From: Campylobacter concisus
GTDB taxonomy: Bacteria; Campylobacterota; Campylobacteria; Campylobacterales; Campylobacteraceae
Assembly: GCF_015230015.1 (NCBI RefSeq)
Contig: NZ_JAAKZC010000012.1
Span: 1 to 62,955, forward strand
DNA length: 62,955 nucleotides
Direction of reading: 5' to 3'
Part shown: piece by piece, positions 18,988 through 27,786 of the stretch
Position numbering within the stretch: the first letter of the stretch is position 1
Layout: every line of letters starts with the position of its first letter
The notes under the pieces: model-generated
Databases searched by the model: none
What the model was told of the DNA's origin: nothing
Seen by the model: only the letters and a program-made list of their open reading frames with translations
Translations under genes and position numbers: made by a program

Positions 18988-19785
18988 ATGTTTGGAGTTT
19001 TGTTTTTACTGATATTAGGCGGTGTGATATTTTTCTTTAAGAAACAAGCAAATGCAAATGAGACTAAATTTCTACTCTCACTAAGTGAGGCTATGTTTCT
19101 AGTATCGCTACTTGCAAAAGTAGCTAAAAGTGACGGCAGGGTTAGCGAACTAGAGGCTAGACTGATCACTCAAGCACTTGATGATCTAAGCCAGAAAATT
19201 AGTGGCATTAGTGGCGTGCGTGAGTATTTAAAAGAGGTATATAGCAGTCAAAAAGAAAATATGGATAACGCAAGTGGCGTGCGTGAGTATCTAAAAGAGG
19301 TCTATAACAGAGAAAAAGAAAATGTGGATAACGCCTATGAAATCGCCAAAGCTTATAAACGCGCGTTTAATCTAAACTACGACACCTGTGTGGCTAAGCT
19401 CACTTTTTTTCTAAATTTAGCCTATATAGACGGAGAATTTAACAAAAGCGAGCAAGATGTTATAAGAAACATCGCTTATGGATTTGGCATAGATAAAGAG
19501 ACGCTTGATGAGATAATCTATAAATTTGATAGCTTCTATGGCTCAAGATTTGGGGCAGATCACGATGAGGTGAGCCAAGAAAACGATGCGTTTGAGGTTT
19601 TAGGACTTAGTAAAAATGCAAGCCTTGATGAGGTAAAGGCTCGCTACAAAGAGCTTGTGAGGCAGTATCATCCTGACATTTTGATGGGCAGGGGCGAGAG
19701 CAAAGAGGTGATAGAGCGCTCGACTAAGAAGCTTCAGGAGATAAATGAGGCTTATGGGCGATTAAAAGAGAAATTTGGAGTTTAG
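18988..19785 (+). CDS. Membrane-anchored TerB-DnaJ protein (DjlA-like)
   Basis: 265 residues: one N-terminal TM helix (about 2-18), a TerB-like all-helical domain (about 30-195, with KSDGRVSELEARLI and YIDGEFNKSEQDVI acidic motifs), and a C-terminal J domain with HPD at 228-230. This is the DjlA architecture, a co-chaperone that recruits DnaK to the membrane. Residues 75-95 and 96-116 are a perfect-length tandem duplication inside TerB (SGVREYLKEVY repeated). A DnaJ-like gene next to purH is known in C. jejuni. Confidence 0.85.
   Translation: MFGVLFLLILGGVIFFFKKQANANETKFLLSLSEAMFLVSLLAKVAKSDGRVSELEARLITQALDDLSQKISGISGVREYLKEVYSSQKENMDNASGVREYLKEVYNREKENVDNAYEIAKAYKRAFNLNYDTCVAKLTFFLNLAYIDGEFNKSEQDVIRNIAYGFGIDKETLDEIIYKFDSFYGSRFGADHDEVSQENDAFEVLGLSKNASLDEVKARYKELVRQYHPDILMGRGESKEVIERSTKKLQEINEAYGRLKEKFGV
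19210..19335 (+). repeat. 63-bp in-frame tandem duplication inside the TerB-DnaJ gene
   Basis: Copy 1 spans 19210-19272 and copy 2 spans 19273-19335. Both begin AGTGGCGTGCGTGAGTAT and end GGATAACGC(A/C). They differ at several positions, so the event is not brand new. Each unit encodes 21 residues with an amphipathic helix. Confidence 0.9.
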
Positions 19786-20358
19786 ATGAAGAAATTTATT
19801 ATTTTGCTGCTAGCGGTGGCTGGCTTTTGTAATGATTTTAAAGTGGTAAATGTCGATGGAAAAGAGATAAAATTTAAGCTTACACAAAGCGAGCTTTATC
19901 AAGATCAAAGGTTGCTCATCAGCAACTACGATGTTAAAGATAGCAATGTGAGCATAATATTTGTCGATAAAGATGGCAACAAGAGTGACATTATGTCAGT
20001 TCAAGCAAAAAAATTAAACGAAATTAGTGAGTATATCTTTTCGTATGATCGCGGTATAAAGGTGATGAAATTTAGCTCGAAAAAGCCGATATGCGAAGCG
20101 TTTGAGAAAGAGGAACCTGTAAATTTAAGCGTATTAGATGCGAGTTACTTTGATGGCAATCAAATTTCAAGCTATGCCTTTAGCGTTGATATTGTTGGTC
20201 AAAAGCGTGAAAACTTTGTAGATAGAAAAGACTATTATATAGATGCAGCTGCAAATGTTATGATTACACTAGAAGCTTTATCGATAAAGAATATCGCAAA
20301 GGATATAAAAATGGGGCAGCTTCTGCTTGTAAAAGGTATGTGTTTAACAAAAAGATAA
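19786..20358 (+). CDS. Hypothetical secreted protein
   Basis: 190 residues with an N-terminal signal peptide ([14 protein letters not shown]), so probably periplasmic or, if Cys16 is lipidated, membrane-anchored. The mature part is beta-rich ([33 protein letters not shown]) with no family I recognise. The ATG directly follows the TerB-DnaJ stop, showing tight operon structure; purH follows after 22 nt with AAAGGAGA. Confidence 0.55.
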   Translation: MKKFIILLLAVAGFCNDFKVVNVDGKEIKFKLTQSELYQDQRLLISNYDVKDSNVSIIFVDKDGNKSDIMSVQAKKLNEISEYIFSYDRGIKVMKFSSKKPICEAFEKEEPVNLSVLDASYFDGNQISSYAFSVDIVGQKRENFVDRKDYYIDAAANVMITLEALSIKNIAKDIKMGQLLLVKGMCLTKR

Positions 20359-20380
20359 AAAATTTAATAAAGGAGAAAAA

Positions 20381-21913
20381 ATGAGAGCGTTGCTTAGCGT
20401 TAGCGATAAAGAGGGCATTGTAGAGTTTGCAAAGGGGCTAGAAGAGCTTGGCTGGCAGATACTTTCAACTGGTGGCACCTACAAACTTTTAAAGGCTGAG
20501 GGCGTCAAAGCCACTGAAGTTAGCGAATTTACGGCGTCGCCTGAGATGTTTGAGGGCAGGGTAAAGACACTTCATCCAAAGATACATGGCGGCATCTTGC
20601 ATAAGCGTGATGATGCTACGCACGTGGCTCAGGCAAAAGAGCATGGTATCGAGGGGATTGATCTGGTTTGCGTAAATTTATATCCATTTAAAGAGACTAC
20701 CATAAGGACTGATGACTTTGGCGAGATCATCGAAAATATCGACATCGGCGGCCCAGCTATGGTAAGGAGTGCTGCTAAAAACTTTAAAGACGTCCTTATC
20801 GTCACAAGCGTGCTTGACTACGATGAAATTTTAAAGCGCCTACGAGAAGAAAGCGATGATTTTGAGTTTAGAAGATCGCTTATGATAAAGGCTTTTGAGC
20901 ATACAGCGGCCTATGATAGCATGATCGCAAACTATATGAATGATAGATTTAATGGCGGTTTTGGCAATGCTAGATTTATCGTGGGAAGCAAGGTTTTTGA
21001 CACCAGATACGGCGAAAATCCACACCAAAAAGGCGCGCTTTATGAGTTTGATTATTTCTTTACGAACAACTTTAGGGCCCTAAAAGGCGAGGCAAGTTTC
21101 AATAATATGACCGATATAAATGGCGCATTGATGCTTGCAACTAGCTTTGATGACGCGCCAGCAGTGGCTATCATCAAACACGCTAACCCTTGCGGTTTTG
21201 CGGTAAAAGATACGTTGCTAGAGAGCTATGTAGCAGCGCTTAAGTGCGATCCGATCTCAGCATACGGTGGCGTGGTCGCGATAAATGGCATGCTTGATGA
21301 GGAGCTTGCTAAAAAGATAAATGAAATTTACGTTGAAGTAATCATCGCTGCAAATGTCGATGATGCCGCGCTTAAGGTATTTGAGAGTAAAAAACGCATC
21401 AAAATCTTCACACAAGATAATAAATTTTTAGTGCGTGCAAATGATAAATTTGACTTTAAGCACATCGATGGTGGCTTTGTATTTCAAGAAAGAGACTTTG
21501 TAAAAGACGAAGAGCTTGAAAATATGAAGCAAATGAGCAAGAAATTTGCAACTGGCAGCGAGCTAAAAGACGCTCAGATCGCATGGAAAGTGGCTGCGCT
21601 AACGAAGAGCAACTGCGTAGTTTATGTAAAAGATGGCGCGATGGTGGCCATTGGCATGGGTATGACTAGCCGTGTGGATGCTGCTCGTGCGGCCGTAGCG
21701 AAGGCAAAAGAGCTAAAGATCGACCTAAGTGGCTGCGTGCTTGCAAGCGAGGCGTTCTTTCCGTTTAGAGACAGCATCGACATCGCCAGCAAAGTGGGCG
21801 TAAAATGCGTCATCGAGCCAGGCGGCAGCATCAGAGATGATGAGGTGATAGAGGCTGCCGATGAGCACGGCATGTCGCTATATTTCACTGGCGTTAGACA
21901 CTTCTTGCACTAA
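20381..21913 (+). CDS. purH: Bifunctional AICAR transformylase/IMP cyclohydrolase
   Basis: 510 residues. It catalyses the last two steps of IMP synthesis. The N-terminal MGS-like cyclohydrolase domain begins [17 protein letters not shown] and carries [11 protein letters not shown] and [14 protein letters not shown]. The transformylase domain has [23 protein letters not shown] and the C-terminal [12 protein letters not shown]. Normal length. It ends the purL-purH block, and a GC-rich hairpin (21920-21934) follows. Confidence 0.97.
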   Translation: MRALLSVSDKEGIVEFAKGLEELGWQILSTGGTYKLLKAEGVKATEVSEFTASPEMFEGRVKTLHPKIHGGILHKRDDATHVAQAKEHGIEGIDLVCVNLYPFKETTIRTDDFGEIIENIDIGGPAMVRSAAKNFKDVLIVTSVLDYDEILKRLREESDDFEFRRSLMIKAFEHTAAYDSMIANYMNDRFNGGFGNARFIVGSKVFDTRYGENPHQKGALYEFDYFFTNNFRALKGEASFNNMTDINGALMLATSFDDAPAVAIIKHANPCGFAVKDTLLESYVAALKCDPISAYGGVVAINGMLDEELAKKINEIYVEVIIAANVDDAALKVFESKKRIKIFTQDNKFLVRANDKFDFKHIDGGFVFQERDFVKDEELENMKQMSKKFATGSELKDAQIAWKVAALTKSNCVVYVKDGAMVAIGMGMTSRVDAARAAVAKAKELKIDLSGCVLASEAFFPFRDSIDIASKVGVKCVIEPGGSIRDDEVIEAADEHGMSLYFTGVRHFLH

Positions 21914-21919
21914 AATTTA

Positions 21920-21940
21920 GGGGCGCTTTGCCCCTTGCTT
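21920..21940 (+). terminator. Hairpin after purH
   Basis: GGGGC (21920-21924) pairs with GCCCC (21930-21934) across a 5-nt loop, followed by TTGCTT. Seven nt after the purH stop. Short but GC-rich; a plausible terminator. Confidence 0.5.
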
Positions 21941-21964
21941 CACACTTTATAACTTTAAATTTTA

Positions 21965-21970
21965 TATAAT
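21965..21970 (+). promoter_or_regulatory. Sigma70 -10 box for msrAB
   Basis: TATAAT 21 nt before the msrAB ATG in a TTTATATAATCCTT context shared with promoters at 110 and 726. AAAAAAAGGAG follows as ribosome site. Confidence 0.6.
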
Positions 21971-21991
21971 CCTTCAAAAAAAGGAGCTCTC

Positions 21992-23032
21992 ATGAAAAAG
22001 ATATTAAATTTTCTCTTGGTTTTTATTGTATTTTTGGGTGTAAATTTGACTGCAAAAGATGAGTTTTTAAAGGAGCAGACGATGGCAGGGCAAAATTTAA
22101 AAGAAATTTATTTAGCAGGTGGCTGCTTTTGGGGCATGCAGGGATATTTTAAAAAGATATTTGGCGTGGTCGATACGAAGGTTGGCTACGCAAATGGCAA
22201 GAGCGAGAGCACGAGCTACCAGGGGCTTCATGAGAGCGATCACGCCGAGACGCTTTATGTCAAATTTGATGAAAACAGGGTCGCTTTGGCTGAAATTTTG
22301 GCTCATTTTTTTAGAGTGATCGACCCAACCTCGCTAAATAAACAGGGCAATGACGTCGGCAGGCAGTATAGAAGCGGGATTTACTATGTTAGCAAGGACG
22401 ATCTACCAGTTATTGAGAGCTTTATAAAGATCGAGCAAAAGAAATTTAAAGATAAGATCGTGGTTGAGGTCGCACCACTTAAGAATTTCGTCATTGCTGA
22501 GGAGTATCATCAAGACTATCTTGATAAAAACCCTTTTGGATACTGCCACATTGATCTAAATTTGGCGAGCAAACCACTCTATGACGAGGCTAAATTTAAG
22601 CCGCTTAGCAAAGAGGAACTAAAGAAAAATTTAAGCAGCGAGCAGTATGCCGTGACGCAGGAGGCGGCGACTGAGAGGCCATTTAGCAGCGAGTATGATA
22701 AATTTGACAAAAAGGGCATCTATGTCGATATCACCAGTGGCAAGCCGCTCTTTTCAAGCGCTGATAAATTTGACGCAGGATGTGGCTGGCCAAGCTTTAC
22801 AAAGCCTATCACGACAACGGCGCTTGCCTATAGCGAGGACAACTCTTTTATGATGAAAAGGGTTGAAGTTAGGTCTCAAAACAGCGATGCACACCTTGGG
22901 CATGTCTTTGAAGATGGGCCAAGTGACAAGGGTGGGCTAAGGTACTGCATAAATGGCGCAAGCCTTAAATTTATACCGCTTGAGGATATGGCTAGGCTTG
23001 GATACGAGGAATTTATCCCCTATGTTAAGTAG
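21992..23032 (+). CDS. msrAB: Exported methionine sulfoxide reductase MsrA-MsrB fusion
   Basis: 346 residues with a signal peptide (about 1-21), so it repairs oxidised methionine in the periplasm. The MsrA domain has the catalytic Cys45 in GGCFWG and [20 protein letters not shown]. The MsrB domain has CGWPSF (Cys264) and RYCINGASL with catalytic Cys319. The zinc CxxC pairs of some MsrB proteins are absent, which is normal for many fusions. An internal ATG at 22082 could yield a leaderless form beginning just before the MsrA domain. Confidence 0.95.
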   Translation: MKKILNFLLVFIVFLGVNLTAKDEFLKEQTMAGQNLKEIYLAGGCFWGMQGYFKKIFGVVDTKVGYANGKSESTSYQGLHESDHAETLYVKFDENRVALAEILAHFFRVIDPTSLNKQGNDVGRQYRSGIYYVSKDDLPVIESFIKIEQKKFKDKIVVEVAPLKNFVIAEEYHQDYLDKNPFGYCHIDLNLASKPLYDEAKFKPLSKEELKKNLSSEQYAVTQEAATERPFSSEYDKFDKKGIYVDITSGKPLFSSADKFDAGCGWPSFTKPITTTALAYSEDNSFMMKRVEVRSQNSDAHLGHVFEDGPSDKGGLRYCINGASLKFIPLEDMARLGYEEFIPYVK

Positions 23033-23076
23033 CCTTTTGTTGAAGCAAATCAATGGTTTGAAAAGTTTAATCAGAG

Positions 23077-23082
23077 TATAAT
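23077..23082 (+). promoter_or_regulatory. Sigma70 -10 box for the DUF2249-like module
   Basis: Perfect TATAAT (GAGTATAATTC) 24 nt before the ATG at 23107, with AAAAGGAGA as ribosome site. It makes the three following genes a unit independent of msrAB. Confidence 0.6.
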
Positions 23083-23106
23083 TCTCCAAAATCAAAAGGA
23101 GAAAAA

Positions 23107-23445
23107 ATGAGTGAATTTTTCAAAAATGCAGAGCAGTTTAACGTCGATGGTGCGACGGTGCCGTTTTATAAATTTAGTGAAAATGGTGTAAATTTTGTGG
23201 GCTTTGACTCACGTCCTTGCGTGCCGCCAGAGCCTATGATAAACGCACTTTTGGCTATAAAATTTGCTGATAAAAACACAAAGATCGTGATGATAAATCA
23301 CAAATTTCCAGCTGGGCTCATCCCAAAGATAGAAAAGAGCTTTGACATTAAGCGCGAGGACCTTGAGGGCGGGGCTGTGAAGATGACTTTTAGCCTAAAA
23401 GAGGGTGCGAGCATAGAAAACATAGACACTAGCCTTTGCCACTAA
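23107..23445 (+). CDS. DUF2249-like (TusA-fold) protein
   Basis: 112 residues. The segment GFDSRPCVPPEPMINALLAI (about 38-57) and then KIVMINHKFPAGLIPKIEKSF match the DUF2249 pattern (D-x-R ... PPEPM ... P-x-x-L), a TusA/SirA-like fold. Known DUF2249 genes often occur with denitrification or NO-response genes and hemerythrins. It is the first gene of a unit with a 12-TM oxidase-like protein and a DUF59 Fe-S factor. The family call rests on motif recognition only. Confidence 0.6.
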   Translation: MSEFFKNAEQFNVDGATVPFYKFSENGVNFVGFDSRPCVPPEPMINALLAIKFADKNTKIVMINHKFPAGLIPKIEKSFDIKREDLEGGAVKMTFSLKEGASIENIDTSLCH

Positions 23446-23446
23446 A

Positions 23447-24637
23447 ATGCTTTTAAACACCTATGCGCCGCCTTTTAAACTAGTTGGCGGCTACTTTATC
23501 GCTGGCATTTTTTTCTTAGCGCTAAGCGTCCCGGCGTTTTTTTACGCTGATTTTGAGGCGATTAGTTCGCTAAATACGGCTGGCTTTTTGCATATATTTT
23601 TCGTGGGCTTTGTGATGAGCATCATCATCGGAGCGCTCTATCAGCTAACCTCGGTCATCTTGGAAAAGCCATTTTTTACGGTCAAAGGGGCTATTTTAAA
23701 TTTAGCCATCTTTTGCCTATCGCTGCTTGCTATGAGCTATGCGATGATATTTGGCGAGGCTAGGATTTTGCAAATCAGCGCAGTTTTGCTATTTGGCACG
23801 CTTGTCTTTTTTGGCTCGACCTATGCGCTAAGCTTTATGGGTAATGAAAAAAGAAGCTTCGCTGCCTTTGCACTCTTCGCCTCGGCGATATTTTTGCTAG
23901 TTGGCATAACGCTTGGATTTTGCTTAGTGATGATACTCGGCGGCACACTTATGCTTGATTTTACTATGACGCTAAAATTTCACGTATATTTTGTGCTGGG
24001 CTTTGTATTTTTCGTGATACTTGGGGCCGCAAGCGTGCTTTTACCGATGTTTGCGCTGGCGCATGATCTTAAATTTACGCTTAGTAAAGCCTCTCTTGCC
24101 TCTTATATTTTGGCTGGGGTTTTGCTGGCAATCGATGAAAATTTAGCGATTTTTGCGGTGGCTATGGCGGTTTTGCTTTTTATAGCACAGGCGTTTTATA
24201 TATTAAAAAAGCGCGTGAGAAAGGCGTATGATTACTGGAACGTAAATATCGCTTTTTCGCTGCTTGCTTTGTTTGTGGCTGCTATTTTTATGATTTTAGA
24301 AAAGCTAAATTCGGCTGCATTTTTTATGATATATGGCTTTTTATTTGCCTTTATCGTGGCTCATCTATATAAGATCGCGCCATTTCTCATCTGGTATCAT
24401 TACGTAGCACCCTTTGTTGGCAAGGCAAAAGTGCCGCTGCTTGATGCGATGATACTAAAAAAGGCTGCATATTTTGCCATAGCGTTTAATGCCATTTCGC
24501 TTGTGTGCTATCCTTTGGCAGTTATCTTTGAGATGAGAAATTTGGTCTATGCAAGTATGATTTTTATGGCTTTAAGCATCATTTTGCTTGCTATAAATAT
24601 GATAAATGTTTTTAAATTTACTGGTTTTAAAGGATAA
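23447..24637 (+). CDS. 12-TM heme-copper-oxidase-I-like/NnrS-like membrane protein
   Basis: 396 residues, about 12 TM helices. Helix 2 carries GFLHIFFVGFVMSIIIGALY and helix 6-7 carries KFHVYFVLGFVFFVILGAAS, a His-x(6)-LG/VGF-type pattern seen in heme-copper oxidase subunit I-like and NnrS-like proteins; later HLYKIAPFLIWYHYVAP adds more His residues. The set of six His ligands of a true oxidase is not obvious, so heme binding is possible and oxygen reduction unproven. It starts 1 nt after the DUF2249-like gene and ends 3 nt before the DUF59 gene. Confidence 0.55.
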   Translation: MLLNTYAPPFKLVGGYFIAGIFFLALSVPAFFYADFEAISSLNTAGFLHIFFVGFVMSIIIGALYQLTSVILEKPFFTVKGAILNLAIFCLSLLAMSYAMIFGEARILQISAVLLFGTLVFFGSTYALSFMGNEKRSFAAFALFASAIFLLVGITLGFCLVMILGGTLMLDFTMTLKFHVYFVLGFVFFVILGAASVLLPMFALAHDLKFTLSKASLASYILAGVLLAIDENLAIFAVAMAVLLFIAQAFYILKKRVRKAYDYWNVNIAFSLLALFVAAIFMILEKLNSAAFFMIYGFLFAFIVAHLYKIAPFLIWYHYVAPFVGKAKVPLLDAMILKKAAYFAIAFNAISLVCYPLAVIFEMRNLVYASMIFMALSIILLAINMINVFKFTGFKG

Positions 24638-24640
24638 AAA

Positions 24641-24937
24641 ATGAAAGAAAAAATTTATGATGCTCTGTCAAATATCGTCGATCCCGAGGTTGGCTTTGAC
24701 ATCGTTTCGCTTGGACTGATATACGACGTAAGCTGCGATGAAAACGGCAAAGCAAAGGTGACTATGACACTTTCAACTAAGTCTTGCCCGCTTCATGAGA
24801 TGATACTTGGCTGGGTTGAAACGGCTGTGCTTGGTGTAGAGGGCGTAAAAGAGTGTGAGATCGACCTAGTTTGGGAGCCAGAGTGGAATATCCAAATGGC
24901 AAGCGACTTTGTAAAAGCACAACTTGGAGTGAATTAA
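24641..24937 (+). CDS. DUF59/MIP18 metal-sulfur cluster assembly factor
   Basis: 98 residues with the MIP18 signature: ALSNIVDPEVGFDIVSLGLIYDV at the N-terminus, then MTLSTKSCPLHEMILGWV with the conserved Cys (about residue 51), and a terminal LVWEPEWN. Relatives (SufT, PaaD) help build or insert Fe-S clusters. Last gene of the module; a strong terminator follows at 24946. Confidence 0.88.
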   Translation: MKEKIYDALSNIVDPEVGFDIVSLGLIYDVSCDENGKAKVTMTLSTKSCPLHEMILGWVETAVLGVEGVKECEIDLVWEPEWNIQMASDFVKAQLGVN

Positions 24938-24945
24938 TAAATTTG

Positions 24946-24986
24946 GCTAGAAATTTAGCTTAGCTAACAAATTTCTAGCTTTTATT
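24946..24986 (+). terminator. Rho-independent terminator after the DUF59 gene
   Basis: Perfect 11-bp inverted repeat GCTAGAAATTT (24946-24956) / AAATTTCTAGC (24969-24979) with a 12-nt loop, followed directly by TTTTATT. Nine nt after the DUF59 stop. Confidence 0.8.
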
Positions 24987-25150
24987 CTTGAACTTCTACT
25001 TTAAATTTTAAAAATATCATAAAGCGTAGTTAAATTTGCCTGGTCTGCTTAAACTCTTTAATAAATTTATGCAAGTAAAAACTAAAAATAATGCGAGTTA
25101 TAGAATATAATTTTAGGCGTTTGTTAAGTAATGGTTAAAATTTGAATATA

Positions 25151-25184
25151 TAAAAAGGTAAATTGCAAGATAAACTTGCAATTT
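25151..25184 (-). terminator. Probable terminator of ftsZ
   Basis: Perfect 10-bp stem (AAATTGCAAG/CTTGCAATTT, 25160-25184) with a 5-nt loop. On the minus strand it is followed after four bases by TTTTT. It lies 25 nt beyond the ftsZ stop. The rest of the 271-nt gap between the DUF59 gene and ftsZ shows no gene. Confidence 0.6.
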
Positions 25185-25208
25185 AACAGGAGAATTTTTA
25201 GTTAGGAC

Positions 25209-26348
25209 TTAGTCCATTTGGTGACGAAGATATGATGGGATATCTAGCTGAGAGATATACTCATCACTGTTATATCCACCACTTACTCTTCTTTTTAAAA
25301 CGATATTTTTATTTAGAAGATCGTTTTCAGGCTCTTGGGCTATTTTTTTTTCTTCGCTTTCTTTTTCAGCACCTTTAAAACCTGTTGCGATGATAGTAAC
25401 TTCGACTTTATTGTCTTCTATGTTTTCATCAGTTGTTGTACCAAAGATCACATCAGCATCATCATCAGATGCCTCCTCGATCATTGACATTGCGCTATGA
25501 AGATCATCAAGTGAGCAGTTTGGATGCATTTTAAAATGAACTAAAACGCCAAGCGCTCCGTTTATGTTCATGTTATCAAGTAGTGGTGATTGGATAGCAT
25601 TTTTGATAGCTTCTTGAGCTGCGCCCTCGCCATAAGCCTCGCCAACGCCCATTAAAGCATGACCTCTGTGGCTCATAACTGTTTTTACGTCAGCAAAGTC
25701 GAGGTTGATATCGCTGACACCAGAGTCAAGCACGATAGAGCACATACCATTTACCGCTCTTGCAAGCACTTCATCAACCATTTTAAAGCTCTCTTTGATG
25801 CCTGATTTTTTATCTATCAAAGTTAAAAGTCTATCGTTTGGTATGATAACGATAGAGTCGCTCTCTTTTCTAAGCTCGCTTAGACCTATATCTGCTAGCT
25901 TGCTACGTTTTTTACCTTCAAATGAAAAAGGCATAGTCACAACAGCAACTGTTAGCGCACCTATCTCTTTTGCAGCTTGTGCAACAACTGGAGCAGCGCC
26001 TGTGCCTGTACCACCGCCAAGGCCTGAAGCGATAAACACAACGTCAGAAGTCTCAAGAGCACTTTTTATCTCTTCGTAGCTCTCTTGTGCAGCTTCTTTG
26101 CCGACCTCTGGTCTCATACCAGCGCCAAGACCTTTTGTCTTTTTCTCACCAAGCTGTATCTTTGTGTGTGCAGGAGAATTGTCAAGTGCCTTAGCATCTG
26201 TATTTGCTATCATTAGATCGATGTCTAAATTTGGATTCTCTCTTATGATGTGGTTTATCATATTACCACCACCACCACCTACGCCTACTACCTTTATCTT
26301 TGCGCTATATAGGCTCTTGTTCTCTTCGATTGTGAAACTGTTGCTCAT
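25209..26348 (-). CDS. ftsZ: Cell division protein FtsZ
   Basis: 379 residues starting MSNSFTIEENKS. The GTPase that forms the division ring. N-terminal GVGGGGGNMINH, the tubulin signature GLGGGTGTGAAPVVAQ, and IVIIPNDRLL are all present; the C-terminal tail ends DIPSYLRHQMD, with the conserved DIPSYLR peptide that binds FtsA. The reading frame is open 42 nt further upstream, but the ATG at 26348 has GAGGAGAA at proper spacing and fits other FtsZ N-termini. It follows ftsA by 14 nt. Confidence 0.97.
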   Translation of the reverse strand: MSNSFTIEENKSLYSAKIKVVGVGGGGGNMINHIIRENPNLDIDLMIANTDAKALDNSPAHTKIQLGEKKTKGLGAGMRPEVGKEAAQESYEEIKSALETSDVVFIASGLGGGTGTGAAPVVAQAAKEIGALTVAVVTMPFSFEGKKRSKLADIGLSELRKESDSIVIIPNDRLLTLIDKKSGIKESFKMVDEVLARAVNGMCSIVLDSGVSDINLDFADVKTVMSHRGHALMGVGEAYGEGAAQEAIKNAIQSPLLDNMNINGALGVLVHFKMHPNCSLDDLHSAMSMIEEASDDDADVIFGTTTDENIEDNKVEVTIIATGFKGAEKESEEKKIAQEPENDLLNKNIVLKRRVSGGYNSDEYISQLDIPSYLRHQMD

Positions 26349-26362
26349 TGTAAAAATTCTCC

Positions 26363-27781
26363 TCAAAATAGTTGTGTCATGCTGTGCCAAAATTTCTTTA
26401 AAGCACTTGGTTTTTTTTCTTGCTTACTTATATCAGCGATATTTGCAAGCTCGTTTTTGTTGTTTGTTTGCTCTAAATTTATATCCATATTTACAAGCTC
26501 AATGCCTTCTTCAAAATCATTTTTATCCTGTTTTTTTACTTCAAATTTCTCTTTTTTCTCTTCTTCAAAAATGTTGAAATTTGCTTTTGGCTTTGATCTT
26601 AACTCACCTTTATATCTCATCTTTTTTTCTGAGTCTATCTCATAAGGTGTAAATTCACCAGCGCCATACATACAAAGTCCTATGGCACAAGAATTTGCTG
26701 GATCTCTTAAAATCTCATATAAACCATCCATCTCTTTTGGTCTTGCGATCCTAACTGGCATGTTGTCAAATATTGCAGAAGCTAGGTCTTTTAGTCCATC
26801 AAGCTTTGTCATGCCGCCAGTTAGTACTATGCCAGCACCAACAAGGTCTTTGTATCCACTATCTTCAAGCATATTTGCAAGCACCATCACAGTCTCTTCT
26901 GCTCTAGCTGAGATGACATTTGATATAACATCAAGTGAAACTTCGTGGGTTTTTTGCTCATCACCAAGTCTAGGAAGCTCGATAAGATCAACTGATTTAT
27001 TTACCAGTTTGCCATATTCTAGTTTTATCTCTTCAGCTTTTGGTAAAGGAGTATGAAGCGCCATTGAAAGATCTATAGTTATATTTGCTGAGCCAACGTG
27101 TAGATATGAGTTATATCTTAGTGAATTTCCAGCGTGCACTACCATATTACATGTCTCGCCGCCCATATCTATAAGAGCAACACCAAGTTCTTTTTCGTCT
27201 TTTGTTAGTGTTGCTATGGCTGAAGCGTAACCAGAAAGAACTACATTATCAACCTGCACACCTGCTAAATTTACAGCTTTTCTTAGGTTGCTTAGTTGTG
27301 ATTTTTGAATACTTATGATATGTGTTTGCACTTCAAGTCTAGTGCCATTCATGCCAATAGGATCTTCTATAAATTCTTGTCCATCCACTTTAAAGTTGTA
27401 AGGTAAGACATGAAGTTTTTCATATTCTGGTGAAGTCTCGGCATTGTGATCTGCCATCTGCATGGCACGCTCTATCTCTTTTATGCCTATTTCATGATTT
27501 GGTATATTTACTACACCGCTGCTATTTACGCTTTTAGTATATTTTCCAGATATCGAAACTACTACTCTTTCGTAGTGTGTGCCAGCAACTTTTTGCGCTT
27601 CTATGAGTGCATTTTTTATAGATTTTGCAGCTAGTTCAATGTTGTTTATAGCACCTTTTTTTATACCTTGTGCTTTTTCTGTGCCTATTCCTATTATCTT
27701 TATGCCATCATCATTTTGCTCTGCTATAACAGCGCAAATTTGAAATGATCCGACATCTATGCCTAAAATTCTAGTACTCAA
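26363..27781 (-). CDS. ftsA: Cell division protein FtsA
   Basis: 472 residues. An actin-like ATPase that tethers FtsZ to the membrane. The N-terminus ILGIDVGSFQICAVIAE is the phosphate-1 loop, ALIDMGGETCNMVVH phosphate-2, and GAGIVLTGGMTKLDGL the adenosine motif. It has a Lys/Glu-rich variable region near 400-450 and ends in an amphipathic helix (SALKKFWHSMTQLF), the membrane-targeting sequence. Order ppiD-ftsA-ftsZ, 5 nt after ppiD. Confidence 0.96.
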   Translation of the reverse strand: MSTRILGIDVGSFQICAVIAEQNDDGIKIIGIGTEKAQGIKKGAINNIELAAKSIKNALIEAQKVAGTHYERVVVSISGKYTKSVNSSGVVNIPNHEIGIKEIERAMQMADHNAETSPEYEKLHVLPYNFKVDGQEFIEDPIGMNGTRLEVQTHIISIQKSQLSNLRKAVNLAGVQVDNVVLSGYASAIATLTKDEKELGVALIDMGGETCNMVVHAGNSLRYNSYLHVGSANITIDLSMALHTPLPKAEEIKLEYGKLVNKSVDLIELPRLGDEQKTHEVSLDVISNVISARAEETVMVLANMLEDSGYKDLVGAGIVLTGGMTKLDGLKDLASAIFDNMPVRIARPKEMDGLYEILRDPANSCAIGLCMYGAGEFTPYEIDSEKKMRYKGELRSKPKANFNIFEEEKKEKFEVKKQDKNDFEEGIELVNMDINLEQTNNKNELANIADISKQEKKPSALKKFWHSMTQLF

Positions 27782-27786
27782 AATTT

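Noticed and set aside
25205-25215. GGACTTAGTCC palindrome at the end of ftsZ
   Set aside because: Falls in the last codons of ftsZ, only 11 bp, no U-run; probably coincidence.
26348-26390. Upstream extension of ftsZ
   Set aside because: It would overlap ftsA and adds 14 residues unlike any FtsZ; the ATG at 26348 has a proper ribosome site.
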